From an uncultured Bacteroidota bacterium (GTDB taxonomy: Bacteria > Bacteroidota > Bacteroidia > Chitinophagales > Chitinophagaceae), in contig CAIRSV010000142.1 of NCBI GenBank assembly GCA_903881265.1, positions 1 through 7,848 of the forward strand: DNA of 7,848 nt. The letters run 5' to 3'. This document shows, one piece after another, positions 1-6,638 of the stretch. The notes beneath the pieces were generated by a model. The model made no database searches and was not told where the DNA came from. It saw only the letters and a list, made by a program, of their open reading frames with translations. Position numbers and translations under genes: made by a program. Positions within the stretch are counted from its first letter, which is position 1; every line of letters begins with the position of its first letter.

Positions 1-977
1 CAGGTGGCTACGGCAACACAATGTTACTTGTTGCGAATAGCGCACAAGCAAGTGAACTCGGTATTTATGAAATCGATAATACGGTTCAATTGGCAACTGT
101 TATGACGAATCAAACGGTGAATATTTCTAATAATTCCTCACCCGCTGATGCGATACAAAAAGGATCAAGTGTTACCTTATCCACTGGTGATAGTCGCGGT
201 ATGGATGGTTTTTATTTGAATGGAATTATTCATTTCGTATTTCATAGCGATGTTGGAAATGGATTCGCTGGCGTTAATTACTATAGGCTTCAAAAAGTTG
301 GACCCAACTGGACCTCATTAGGGAATAAGATTATTAAAATTACGGGTAAAGATTGTACCTATCCTTCGATTACATCGATGGGGTGGAATACCAATGATCA
401 ATCTGCAATCCTTGCGTTTAATTATGTATCATCTGTCGATTATCCGGGCGTTAAAGCGGTATTTGTCAATGAGAATTTTATCGCTTCGACGCTTATGGAA
501 GTTAAAACAGGCACTGGGGCAGTGAACCTCTCTGGCGGAAGCGGAACAACGCGTTGGGGCGATTACTCGTCCATATCACGTGTTCAGAATGCAACCGTGC
601 CAACCGCTTGGTGTTTTTCAATGTATGGTAATACATCAACGACCTGGACTAATTATTTTGCTAAAATAACTTCACAGGCTTGGGGCACAGGAACAGAGGA
701 ATTGAATACCTCTGCCAATGAAGCGACTGTGTTTCCTAATCCGGTGCTTGAAGATTATTACAGAGTTAAACTTGATTTGCCTGTGTCTGGGATGTTGCAA
801 ATTAAATTGCTCGATATCAATGGCCGCTTAGTGAAGGATATTTTTGCTGTGCATGCGGTTAAAGGACAGAATTTATTTTCTTTCAATAAAGGCGCATTAG
901 CATCAGGAAGTTATTTTGTGTCGATATTACTCAACGATAAATTAATCAAGAATGAGAAAATCAGCATTGTTCATTAA
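1..977 (+). CDS. Secreted T9SS cargo protein, C-terminal part (5' end outside window)
   Basis: The frame is open to the left edge (first full codon at 3, reading GGYGNT before the Met codon at 21), so this is the end of a longer protein and the Met at 21 is probably internal. Residues below are counted from that Met. Residues 60-220 are rich in Gly, Asn, Trp and aromatics and contain RWGDYSS (178-184) followed by a MYGN strand (201-204), a pattern that resembles beta-propeller or sialidase-like extracellular proteins of Bacteroidota. Residues 237-318 look like a type A T9SS sorting domain: VFPNP start, LLDINGRLV, then GSYFVSILLNDKLIKNEKISIVH-type strands ending at the C-terminus. In this family the domain directs export across the outer membrane and is cleaved during surface attachment or release. 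The substrate or role of the missing N-terminal part cannot be inferred. The stop overlaps the next gene by 26 bases. Confidence 0.85.
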   Translation, partial: GGYGNTMLLVANSAQASELGIYEIDNTVQLATVMTNQTVNISNNSSPADAIQKGSSVTLSTGDSRGMDGFYLNGIIHFVFHSDVGNGFAGVNYYRLQKVGPNWTSLGNKIIKITGKDCTYPSITSMGWNTNDQSAILAFNYVSSVDYPGVKAVFVNENFIASTLMEVKTGTGAVNLSGGSGTTRWGDYSSISRVQNATVPTAWCFSMYGNTSTTWTNYFAKITSQAWGTGTEELNTSANEATVFPNPVLEDYYRVKLDLPVSGMLQIKLLDINGRLVKDIFAVHAVKGQNLFSFNKGALASGSYFVSILLNDKLIKNEKISIVH

Positions 978-1182
978 CCGAGTCTTGATGATATCGTTTG
1001 TGCTTATATTTGCGATGCACGCCGACGCACGAAAGAAAAAGCATACACGTCATAAGGCAGTTACTTCGGGTCGTCACACACACGTCAAGGTCATTAAAAG
1101 CCCAGGCGCATTGCATCAAGCGAGTCTTGACTCATTGAAGGATGCAAAAATGAAATCGAAATTGGAGTCACTAAAAAAATAA
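952..1182 (+). CDS. Small basic His/Lys-rich exported protein, unknown function
   Basis: This encodes 76 residues and I do not recognise the family. Residues 1-26 look like a signal peptide: a basic start (R2, K3, R10), a hydrophobic core from about V11 to M22, and an A-x-A site (A24-D25-A26) before RKKK. The mature part of about 50 residues is very basic and histidine-rich (H31, H34, H42, H44, H55) and ends in a Lys-rich amphipathic stretch. The start at 952 is chosen because it supplies the positive n-region. Starting at the internal Met codon at 988 would remove it, but would also remove the 26-base overlap with the upstream secreted protein gene. The next gene begins 9 bases after the stop, so co-transcription with both neighbours is likely. 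It could be a periplasmic metal- or nucleic-acid-binding peptide, but nothing proves this. The signal peptide and operon-like spacing are the main reasons to call it real. Confidence 0.6.
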   Translation: MRKSALFINRVLMISFVLIFAMHADARKKKHTRHKAVTSGRHTHVKVIKSPGALHQASLDSLKDAKMKSKLESLKK

Positions 1183-1191
1183 TCACACATC

Positions 1192-1530
1192 ATGGAGTCA
1201 ATAGTATCAACACCTGTAACATTCACTGAAGGGGCTATCACCGAATTGAAACGCATTCTTGCAATGGATCAATCGAAACCTTATATCCGCGTTGGCGTGA
1301 AGGGTGGTGGTTGTAGTGGTATGACGTATGTGCTTGAGTATGATGATAAGCAAGAAGGGGATCAAGAGTTTAGTATTGATGCTGTTCCTGTGATTATGAA
1401 CAAGGCCCACGAGATGTATTTATTTGGTATGCAAATTGAGTTTGAAGGTGGATTGAATTCGAGAGGTTTTACCTTTAAGAACCCAAATGCAAGCAGTACC
1501 TGTGGTTGCGGTACAAGCTTTTCTGTGTAA
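1192..1530 (+). CDS. A-type iron-sulfur cluster carrier (IscA/ErpA/SufA/HesB family)
   Basis: At 112 residues this matches the usual 105-120 of cytoplasmic A-type carriers, which hold a [2Fe-2S] or [4Fe-4S] cluster between dimer subunits and pass it to apo-proteins. The three ligand cysteines are present: C41 in the GGGCSGMTY loop, and C104 and C106 in the C-terminal STCGCGTSF motif. The family-typical GLNSRGFTFKNPNA segment (87-100) also fits. The ATG at 1192 places the protein start at the normal distance from C41. Paralogues cannot be told apart from sequence alone, and no isc or suf operon partners (cysteine desulfurase, scaffold) are in the window, so no symbol is assigned. It lies 9 bases after the small exported-protein gene and its stop codon is 9 bases from that of the convergent lipoprotein gene. 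Confidence 0.95.
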   Translation: MESIVSTPVTFTEGAITELKRILAMDQSKPYIRVGVKGGGCSGMTYVLEYDDKQEGDQEFSIDAVPVIMNKAHEMYLFGMQIEFEGGLNSRGFTFKNPNASSTCGCGTSFSV

Positions 1531-1548
1531 TCGTATCGATTAATACAC
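1525..1548. terminator. Possible weak bidirectional hairpin between convergent stop codons
   Basis: The arms TAATCG (1528-1533) and CGATTA (1537-1542) form a 6-bp stem around a 3-base loop, and GTG (1525-1527) can pair with CAC (1546-1548) across a small bulge. The TAA of the Fe-S carrier forms part of the left arm, and the TAA of the minus-strand lipoprotein gene forms part of the right arm. The stem is AT-rich and lacks a clear T tract on either side, so it is at best a weak shared terminator. The symmetry may simply follow from two facing TAA codons. Confidence 0.25.
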
Positions 1549-2007
1549 GTATCCTGTCTTTCCGTATATGAGTAGGGTGGTGGTGTCGTTCTGAATATTA
1601 CTTGGGTCGTGGACAACAAGATACCCTTGAAAGTGATTGATGAAATAATCATAGTCGAACGACTTGATATTGACGGTATGTGTGTATGCCAATTGGTTGA
1701 AATAACCAAAATCAATCACAGGATTTCCTGAATAACCAAAAGGTTGTGTTGTGTCTTTTAGATGAATATGCACGCTGAATGAATCACTCGTTGCATACAA
1801 TCCACTCAATGTAACACGTAGTTGAAGTGAATCTTTCTTATCGATTGCGTCTAGGTTTGCAGAGAGATAGTACCTTGATGGATGACTACCCGTATAAAAG
1901 CGGTTCGCTGGGTAATAATATGAACTTTCGTTTTCTTTTTTATGTTGATGACACGAAAGTGTGCATAGCAAGGTTGCGAGGAAACATACTTGACTAAGTA
2001 CTTTCAT
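1540..2007 (-). CDS. Small putative lipoprotein, possible Cu/Zn-SOD- or CHRD-like beta domain
   Basis: This encodes 155 residues. The N-terminus (MKVLSQVCFLATLLCTLSC) is a short basic and hydrophobic signal ending at C19. The lipobox TLSC is loose but acceptable for Bacteroidota lipoproteins, so the mature protein is probably anchored to the envelope. A charged linker (20-30) follows. Residues 60-155 alternate like beta strands and contain HIH (H80, H82) after a GLYATSDSFSV strand, then H110, H125 and YLVVHDPSN with H133. This order recalls Cu/Zn superoxide dismutase, where an HxH pair precedes a late VVH, and also CHRD domains. The zinc loop and the usual Gly-rich motifs are not evident, so enzyme activity is doubtful and the similarity is my inference. 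It starts 3 bases after the fabI stop, so the two are almost certainly co-transcribed. It converges on the Fe-S carrier gene. Confidence 0.75.
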   Translation of the reverse strand: MKVLSQVCFLATLLCTLSCHQHKKENESSYYYPANRFYTGSHPSRYYLSANLDAIDKKDSLQLRVTLSGLYATSDSFSVHIHLKDTTQPFGYSGNPVIDFGYFNQLAYTHTVNIKSFDYDYFINHFQGYLVVHDPSNIQNDTTTLLIYGKTGYVY

Positions 2008-2010
2008 GGC

Positions 2011-2832
2011 TTATTTATTTAGCATCATTTGTTCAACCAATTCGGTGCTTACGCCTGTAAAGGAGAAGCCGCCATCATGGAAAAGATTTTGCATTGTCAC
2101 TTTTCTAGTAAGGTCGCTAAACAAGGTGACTACATAATCGGCACATTCTTCTGCACTTGCATTGCCCAGTGGAGAAAGTTTTTCTGCATAATGGTAAAAG
2201 GCATCAAATCCTGCAACGCCACTACCAGCGGTGGTTTTAGTTGGTGATTGCGAAACCGTATTGACACGCACTTTTTTCTTAAATCCGTATTGAAAACCAA
2301 AACTTCGTGCGATACTTTCTAATAAGGCTTTCGCATCTGACATATCATTATAGCCTGGGAATGTTCGTTGAGCCGCGATATACGAAAGGCCAACAACGGA
2401 AGCCCATTCGTTTAATGCGTCAAGTTTCATGGCCGATTGCATCACTTTATGAAAAGACAAGGCAGAAATGTCGACTGTCTTGAGGAAATTATCATAATTG
2501 GTTTCAGTATACGGAATGTTTTTGCGCACGTTAGGACTCATGCCAATCGAATGCAGCACGAAATCAATTTTACCGCCTAGGATTTCCATACTATTGGTAA
2601 ACACATTTTCAAGGTCTTCCAACGATGTGGCATCTGCACCTATTACAACTGCGTTGCCGCAAGCCGCCGAAAGTTCATTGATTTTCCCCATCCTCAAGGC
2701 GATAGGTGCATTGCTTAATGTGAAGGTGGCACCTTCTTCAAAACATTTGAGTGCGATTTGCCAAGCCATCGATTTTTCGTCTAATGCGCCGAAAATAATT
2801 CCTCTTTTTCCTTTTAATAAATTGTATGCCAT
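2011..2832 (-). CDS. fabI: Enoyl-[acyl-carrier-protein] reductase FabI
   Basis: FabI reduces trans-2-enoyl-ACP to acyl-ACP with NAD(P)H, the last step of each elongation cycle of type II fatty-acid synthesis in the cytoplasm. The 273 residues form one short-chain dehydrogenase domain. An N-terminal nucleotide-binding segment (GIIFGALDEKSMAWQIA, 11-27) is followed by HSIG (94-97) and the FabI catalytic set Y151, Y161 and K168, with the 10 and 7 residue spacing of the E. coli enzyme (Y146, Y156, K163). The C-terminal HDGGFSFTG (252-260) is also typical. The substrate loop reads SQSPTKTTAG (194-203) instead of the SAGPIRT type of E. coli; as I recall, this is the usual Bacteroidota form. Positions equivalent to E. 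coli G93, M159 and F203 appear conserved (G97, M164, F209). The gene lies 85 bases after recN and 3 bases before the lipoprotein gene. No separate promoter is evident upstream. Confidence 0.97.
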   Translation of the reverse strand: MAYNLLKGKRGIIFGALDEKSMAWQIALKCFEEGATFTLSNAPIALRMGKINELSAACGNAVVIGADATSLEDLENVFTNSMEILGGKIDFVLHSIGMSPNVRKNIPYTETNYDNFLKTVDISALSFHKVMQSAMKLDALNEWASVVGLSYIAAQRTFPGYNDMSDAKALLESIARSFGFQYGFKKKVRVNTVSQSPTKTTAGSGVAGFDAFYHYAEKLSPLGNASAEECADYVVTLFSDLTRKVTMQNLFHDGGFSFTGVSTELVEQMMLNK

Positions 2833-2917
2833 ATGATAGAATAGATTATAAAATTAATCGCGTAAAAATAGTGCAATATGTTGGTTTTTTTATCGGAACA
2901 ATGAATAATAATCAGGG

Positions 2918-4573
2918 CTATTTCATCAGTTGTTTCACCATTTCTTTCGCCTGTGATGACGACTCTTTGCCGCTCAACATTTCGGCCAAGACATCAACAC
3001 GTTCATCATCACTGAGTTGCTTCATATGTGTGATAATGGCACCGTGATTGTTCTCTTCTTTATAGATATATAAATGTTGATTGGCTTTGCCCGCAATCTG
3101 AGGTAGATGCGTGATGCAAATGAGCTGATGATGCTGTGACAATTCTTTCATGATGGCACCTACTTGCAACGCAGTTTCACCCGAAATGCCTGTATCGATT
3201 TCGTCAAAAATTAATGTTGGTAAGGATGTTGAATGTGCCAACAATGATTTGATACATAACATTAGCCTGCTCAATTCGCCACCTGATGCTACTTTGGAAA
3301 TTGATGCAAATTTTCCGGTTTTGTTGGCATCAAAAAGTATATCAATCTTATCCATGCCCGTCGTATTCAATTCAACGATTGTCATTGAAAGTTGAATAGC
3401 GGCATTTGGCATCCCAACTTTTTTAAGTAATGCATTCACGTGTTCTTCAATTGCCGAAAGACTTTTTTTTCTGGCTGATGAAAGTTGCGCAGCTAATCTA
3501 GTTACATCTGCCGCTTCTTCCTTGATGCTATTAAAAAATTCTTGTTCTTGTTCATCAGCCGTCACCGCATGACTGATTTTTTCTTGCAATGACGCTTTTA
3601 GTTCCAATAATGCATTCGTGCTATTGGTACCATGTTTTTTTAGTAATCGATTTCCTTCATTAAGGCGATCGGTTAACTGCGTTATTCTTGCTTCATCATA
3701 ATGCGTGCGGTCATATAGATCGTCAAGTTCTGAACTAATTTCTTTCAACTCGATGCGTGTGGTATCAATTCGCAACTTGATGTCATTGAGCGAACGAATT
3801 TTATCTGCGTGCGGTTCAAGTTGTTGAATGATATGTTTAAGTTGGGCAAGTAGCGGATCCTCACTATCCTTGAGGATGTATAAGGCCGACTGCAAATTTG
3901 TTTTCAAGGCTTCGCTGTTATTCAGTATATCCAACTCGCTCTCAATATCCTCAAGTTCATTTTTTATTGGATTAAACGTTTCTAATTCGGTAAACAGAAA
4001 TTGATGATAATCGAGTTCCTGTTTGATGATCCTGTTTTTTTCAACTAAAAGCTGATACTGATGCTGTAACGATTTCCAATGTTTATAGGCCGACTGATAC
4101 GCTGTTAGTATGGCTTTGTTATTACATACTTCATCAATAAGATGCAGTTGTTCTGAAGTCTGCTGCAATTCTTGTGTATCAAACTGTCGATGTAAATCAA
4201 TTAATGTCGAAGCTAGCGTGGATAACAAATTAAGCGTGGCAGGTGTATCATTGATGAATACCCTTGACTTGCCATTGCCGGCAATATCCCGACGTATAAT
4301 TAATTCGTTGTCTGCTTCAATATCGTGTTGTATCAGAAATTGTTTGGCATTTTCGTTTGTACGAATATCGAACGTGCCCTCGATCATACATTTTTCTTCC
4401 TGATTCAATAACATTTTCGAATCGGCTCGTTCGCCAAGAATAAGTGATAACGCGCCAATGAGAATAGACTTACCAGCACCCGTTTCGCCGGTGATAATAG
4501 TGAGCCCATGTCGAAACGAAATTTCAATTTCCTCAATAATGGCGTAATTTCTAATATGAAGTTTTTGCAGCAC
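2918..4573 (-). CDS. recN: DNA repair ATPase RecN (SMC-like)
   Basis: RecN is a cytoplasmic SMC-family ATPase that acts with RecA in repair of double-strand breaks. The 551 residues match the family length. The head starts with MLQKLHIRNYAIIEE, followed by Walker A GETGAGKS (29-36). A long helical, Gln/Glu/Leu-rich coiled-coil region spans about 150-375. The C-terminal half-head carries the ABC signature SGGE (430-433), Walker B LIFDEID with D457 and E458, and an ICITHLPQIA segment with the switch histidine. The start codon is GTG at 4573. It is supported by family alignment of the first residues and by an in-frame stop about 20 bases upstream with no ATG between. It lies 76 bases after the TPR gene and 85 bases before fabI, so it may be read from the upstream envelope operon, or from the putative promoter described at 4579-4586. 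Confidence 0.97.
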   Translation of the reverse strand: MLQKLHIRNYAIIEEIEISFRHGLTIITGETGAGKSILIGALSLILGERADSKMLLNQEEKCMIEGTFDIRTNENAKQFLIQHDIEADNELIIRRDIAGNGKSRVFINDTPATLNLLSTLASTLIDLHRQFDTQELQQTSEQLHLIDEVCNNKAILTAYQSAYKHWKSLQHQYQLLVEKNRIIKQELDYHQFLFTELETFNPIKNELEDIESELDILNNSEALKTNLQSALYILKDSEDPLLAQLKHIIQQLEPHADKIRSLNDIKLRIDTTRIELKEISSELDDLYDRTHYDEARITQLTDRLNEGNRLLKKHGTNSTNALLELKASLQEKISHAVTADEQEQEFFNSIKEEAADVTRLAAQLSSARKKSLSAIEEHVNALLKKVGMPNAAIQLSMTIVELNTTGMDKIDILFDANKTGKFASISKVASGGELSRLMLCIKSLLAHSTSLPTLIFDEIDTGISGETALQVGAIMKELSQHHQLICITHLPQIAGKANQHLYIYKEENNHGAIITHMKQLSDDERVDVLAEMLSGKESSSQAKEMVKQLMK

Positions 4574-4578
4574 GGCAA

Positions 4579-4586
4579 CAAAGATA
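4579..4586 (-). promoter_or_regulatory. Putative -7 element (TATCTTTG) just before recN
   Basis: On the minus strand TATCTTTG fits the Bacteroidota -7 consensus TAnnTTTG and ends 5 bases before the recN GTG. If real, transcription would start at or within a few bases of the start codon, giving a leaderless or nearly leaderless mRNA. No TTG -33 element lies 19-21 bases upstream, and matches to this motif are expected by chance in AT-rich DNA. Confidence 0.25.
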
Positions 4587-4649
4587 GGTACTTAATGATG
4601 AAAAAATAATTGCCCGATAGGCATAAAATTATCCACCTTAGAAAGGCGC

Positions 4650-6125
4650 TTAATGCCCGCTCAAACGGTTGATACCAGCCTTGGCACGTTGATCAATTGA
4701 GTTTTTAAATTCGTGGTCATCCATATCGAGAACTTGTTGAAAATAGTCCAAGGCCTCTTTTCGTTGACCTTTGTGTTCAACTATGATACCAGCTTGCAAG
4801 GCGGCCCTCGATGCAAAATATTCAGTGGAGTGCCTTCCCATTTGTATGGCTTGATTATAATATTTCATGGCGTTCTCATCTTGCCCAAGTTCGTCATAGA
4901 TCCGGCCCAATCGATAGATATACTCTAATTTTTCATTCTCTTTTTTAAAATTGTTGATCGTTTTGGCTTGTAAAATGTCCAAGGCTTTATCGTTGTATCC
5001 TCCGTCGTTCATTAATCGGGCTTTCAAAAGATCTTTATCGGGAAATGATCCGGTTTCTGCAAATTGTTGCGCTTGTTTGTCGGCATCGCATTCTGTCTTG
5101 CCGATCAATTTTATTTTTTCTTTATACTGATTCGCACGTTTCATATCGCCCTGCAAATAGTAGCAATAGGCCAGATTCATGCAAGCGTCTTTGATATAGA
5201 AATTACTTTTTGAGGTTGCGATGAATTGTTGAAAATGAAAGGCGGCATCAGGTGCCAATCGTCTGAGCTTCGCATCCCCTAATTCATATTCAAGCATTGG
5301 AAAAGGGATATAGTCGGTGCTTTTGTTTCTATTGAGAAGAATAGATTCTGTCAGTGCTGCGTTTTTATTGTTTAATGCAAGATTCGCCGACATAAAGCAG
5401 AAGAGTTGATTGTTTTTTACATCAAGCTGATGGTTTTTTATAAGTTGACTTGCGCCCTCAATATCATTTTCAATATAATTTTTCAGGTACACGAGGTACA
5501 GAAAAGCTTCTTCTTTAAAGGGTTTATTGGAGTTGTTGATGCTTGATTTTAATAAGGACAGACCATGTTGCATATGGCCTTTCAAGCCCATGATGTTCGA
5601 TATCCATTTATATCCTTTCGGAATCGTGCTGATGACTGTTTCCTGAGCCCCTAAGAAAATATCAGTGTATGGAAAATCAGGAAACTTCTTCTTGTTTTCT
5701 TGAAACAAAAAATACGACTTTCTAAAATCCCAGGCTGCATTCCAATAATCTGTATACTTAATCTGTATCATACTCCATTGAAAATAGAGTAGTGCTTTTG
5801 AGAACAAATAATAAGGCGAATTTCTATCTGTGTTTTCCAACAACGCTAAGCGTTTATCCTTAAGCGGCAATCGTCTGTTGTATTCGTCAGGATTTTCATT
5901 GAATACAAGACTGATGAAGTCTTCATAGTTGATAAGCACCAATGGCAATGCATTTTTAGGATTTGATTTTATTTCCTGTGCCAAAAGGATTCTACCTTGA
6001 TTGACATTCATTTCCATAAAGCGTTGATAAGCAGACAAACAGCGTTCATTCATACTGTATGTTTGGGCAGTTGCACTTTTGCTTGCAATAAAAATGAAGA
6101 GGAATACTAATTTTGTGTGCTTCAC
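4650..6125 (-). CDS. Exported TPR protein resembling the Iml2/TTC39 group
   Basis: This encodes 491 residues. Residues 1-20 are a clear signal peptide (KHTK start, hydrophobic core, S-A-T-A before Q21), so the protein is exported. The start is GTG at 6125. The next Met (residue 25) would delete the signal, and no ATG precedes it in frame. Most of the rest is helical TPR-type repeat. The clearest units are about 313-340, 402-433 (YRLGRIYDELGQDENAMKYY) and 436-469 (QAGIIVEHKGQRKEALDYF). The middle segment 153-195 has an unusual layout: F-x-x-G, then a Ser-x-x-Pro, MGLKGH, and GLSLL. This resembles the core of eukaryotic Iml2/TTC39 TPR proteins as I remember it. Such proteins act as protein-binding scaffolds and no enzyme motif is visible. 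It lies 50 bases after the Spy-like gene and 76 before recN, which suggests co-transcription. The partner or process is unknown. Confidence 0.85.
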   Translation of the reverse strand: MKHTKLVFLFIFIASKSATAQTYSMNERCLSAYQRFMEMNVNQGRILLAQEIKSNPKNALPLVLINYEDFISLVFNENPDEYNRRLPLKDKRLALLENTDRNSPYYLFSKALLYFQWSMIQIKYTDYWNAAWDFRKSYFLFQENKKKFPDFPYTDIFLGAQETVISTIPKGYKWISNIMGLKGHMQHGLSLLKSSINNSNKPFKEEAFLYLVYLKNYIENDIEGASQLIKNHQLDVKNNQLFCFMSANLALNNKNAALTESILLNRNKSTDYIPFPMLEYELGDAKLRRLAPDAAFHFQQFIATSKSNFYIKDACMNLAYCYYLQGDMKRANQYKEKIKLIGKTECDADKQAQQFAETGSFPDKDLLKARLMNDGGYNDKALDILQAKTINNFKKENEKLEYIYRLGRIYDELGQDENAMKYYNQAIQMGRHSTEYFASRAALQAGIIVEHKGQRKEALDYFQQVLDMDDHEFKNSIDQRAKAGINRLSGH

Positions 6126-6175
6126 AGTGGAGTTCGTCAGCGACGTCAGTAATATGAAAAAAGTGATATAAGGCG

Positions 6176-6547
6176 TTACTTTTTCTTGTCAGGTTTTTGT
6201 TCTTTCAGTTTCTTTTCCTCTTCCTTTTCTTTCTTTTTAATGTCTTTGTACTTTTTGTACTGCGCTGTTGTTAGTGTTTTTTTATATTGGTCATCTCGTA
6301 AATCCTGTACAATTTCTTTCTGTTTCTTTTTTAATTTCTTGCTCGGATTTGTCGCATCATATTCGGATATGGAGGTATATGCTTTTAGATTAATGTCATA
6401 GATTTTCTTCGTTTGTTCAGGGCTTAATTGAAGATTCTGTTGCATTTCGTCTGTTTTGCCCTTCGCCTTTTCAGTTGGTGTTTTCTTTTCTGCAGCAGCA
6501 GAAAGGTTGAGGGCAACAAGGAATATTAAAAGAAGTAATTTGTTCAT
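6176..6547 (-). CDS. Spy/CpxP-like exported helical protein with Lys/Glu-rich tail
   Basis: This encodes 123 residues. Residues 1-19 form a signal peptide (MNKLLLLIFLVALNLSAAA before E20), so the protein is periplasmic or otherwise exported. The mature part is predicted helical and carries two copies of the L-[ST]-x-x-Q motif seen in the Spy/CpxP family: LSPEQTKKIYDI (41-52) and LTTAQYKKYKDI (92-103). Family members are periplasmic chaperones or stress sensors, and short versions are common in Bacteroidota. From residue 98 onward the chain is almost entirely Lys and Glu, ending DKKK. This is low complexity and could be a charged helix or an interaction tail. It follows the gap terminator, has its own promoter-like site, and is the first gene of the possible operon that continues to the TPR protein. 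The substrate is unknown. Confidence 0.8.
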   Translation of the reverse strand: MNKLLLLIFLVALNLSAAAEKKTPTEKAKGKTDEMQQNLQLSPEQTKKIYDINLKAYTSISEYDATNPSKKLKKKQKEIVQDLRDDQYKKTLTTAQYKKYKDIKKKEKEEEKKLKEQKPDKKK

Positions 6548-6564
6548 CTAATTTATTTGAATCC

Positions 6565-6572
6565 CAAAGGTA
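6565..6572 (-). promoter_or_regulatory. Putative promoter -7 element for the Spy-like gene operon
   Basis: On the minus strand TACCTTTG matches TAnnTTTG exactly and ends 17 bases before the ATG at 6547, a normal leader length. The -33 region would fall inside the T tract of the gap terminator and has TTTTT but no TTG, so the upstream element is weak. Its position directly after a strong terminator and before the first gene of a same-strand series supports it. Confidence 0.45.
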
Positions 6573-6585
6573 AGGTTTTCCGTAT

Positions 6586-6616
6586 AAAAAAATCCCCGTC
6601 GATTAAGACGGGGATT
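6586..6616 (-). terminator. Rho-independent terminator of gap
   Basis: A perfect 10-bp stem pairs 6591-6600 (AATCCCCGTC on the + strand) with 6607-6616 around a 6-base loop. On the minus strand it is followed by a T tract (complement of the A run 6586-6592). It begins 22 bases after the gap stop codon. The GC-rich stem and T tract in the minus orientation make this a textbook intrinsic terminator for gap, separating it from the downstream Spy-like gene. Confidence 0.93.
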
Positions 6617-6638
6617 GCAAGACTAGTAGTAGAATCAG

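Noticed and set aside
1207..1715. Minus-strand open frames opposite the Fe-S carrier gene and within the end of the lipoprotein gene (1207-1410 and 1362-1715)
   Set aside because: They lie antisense to, or out of frame with, confidently identified genes, have low-complexity translations, and show no domain, signal peptide or spacing of their own.
2498..2836. + strand 112-codon frame opposite the fabI start
   Set aside because: It is antisense to the conserved FabI nucleotide-binding region and its translation resembles no family I know.
4611..4623. TGCC/GGCA hairpin followed by a T run on the minus strand between the TPR gene and recN
   Set aside because: The stem is only 4 bp and cannot be extended, which is too weak for an intrinsic terminator.
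6135..6149. Two copies of CGTCAG separated by 3 bases before the TPR gene
   Set aside because: A six-base direct repeat this short is expected by chance; no further copies or symmetry suggest an operator.
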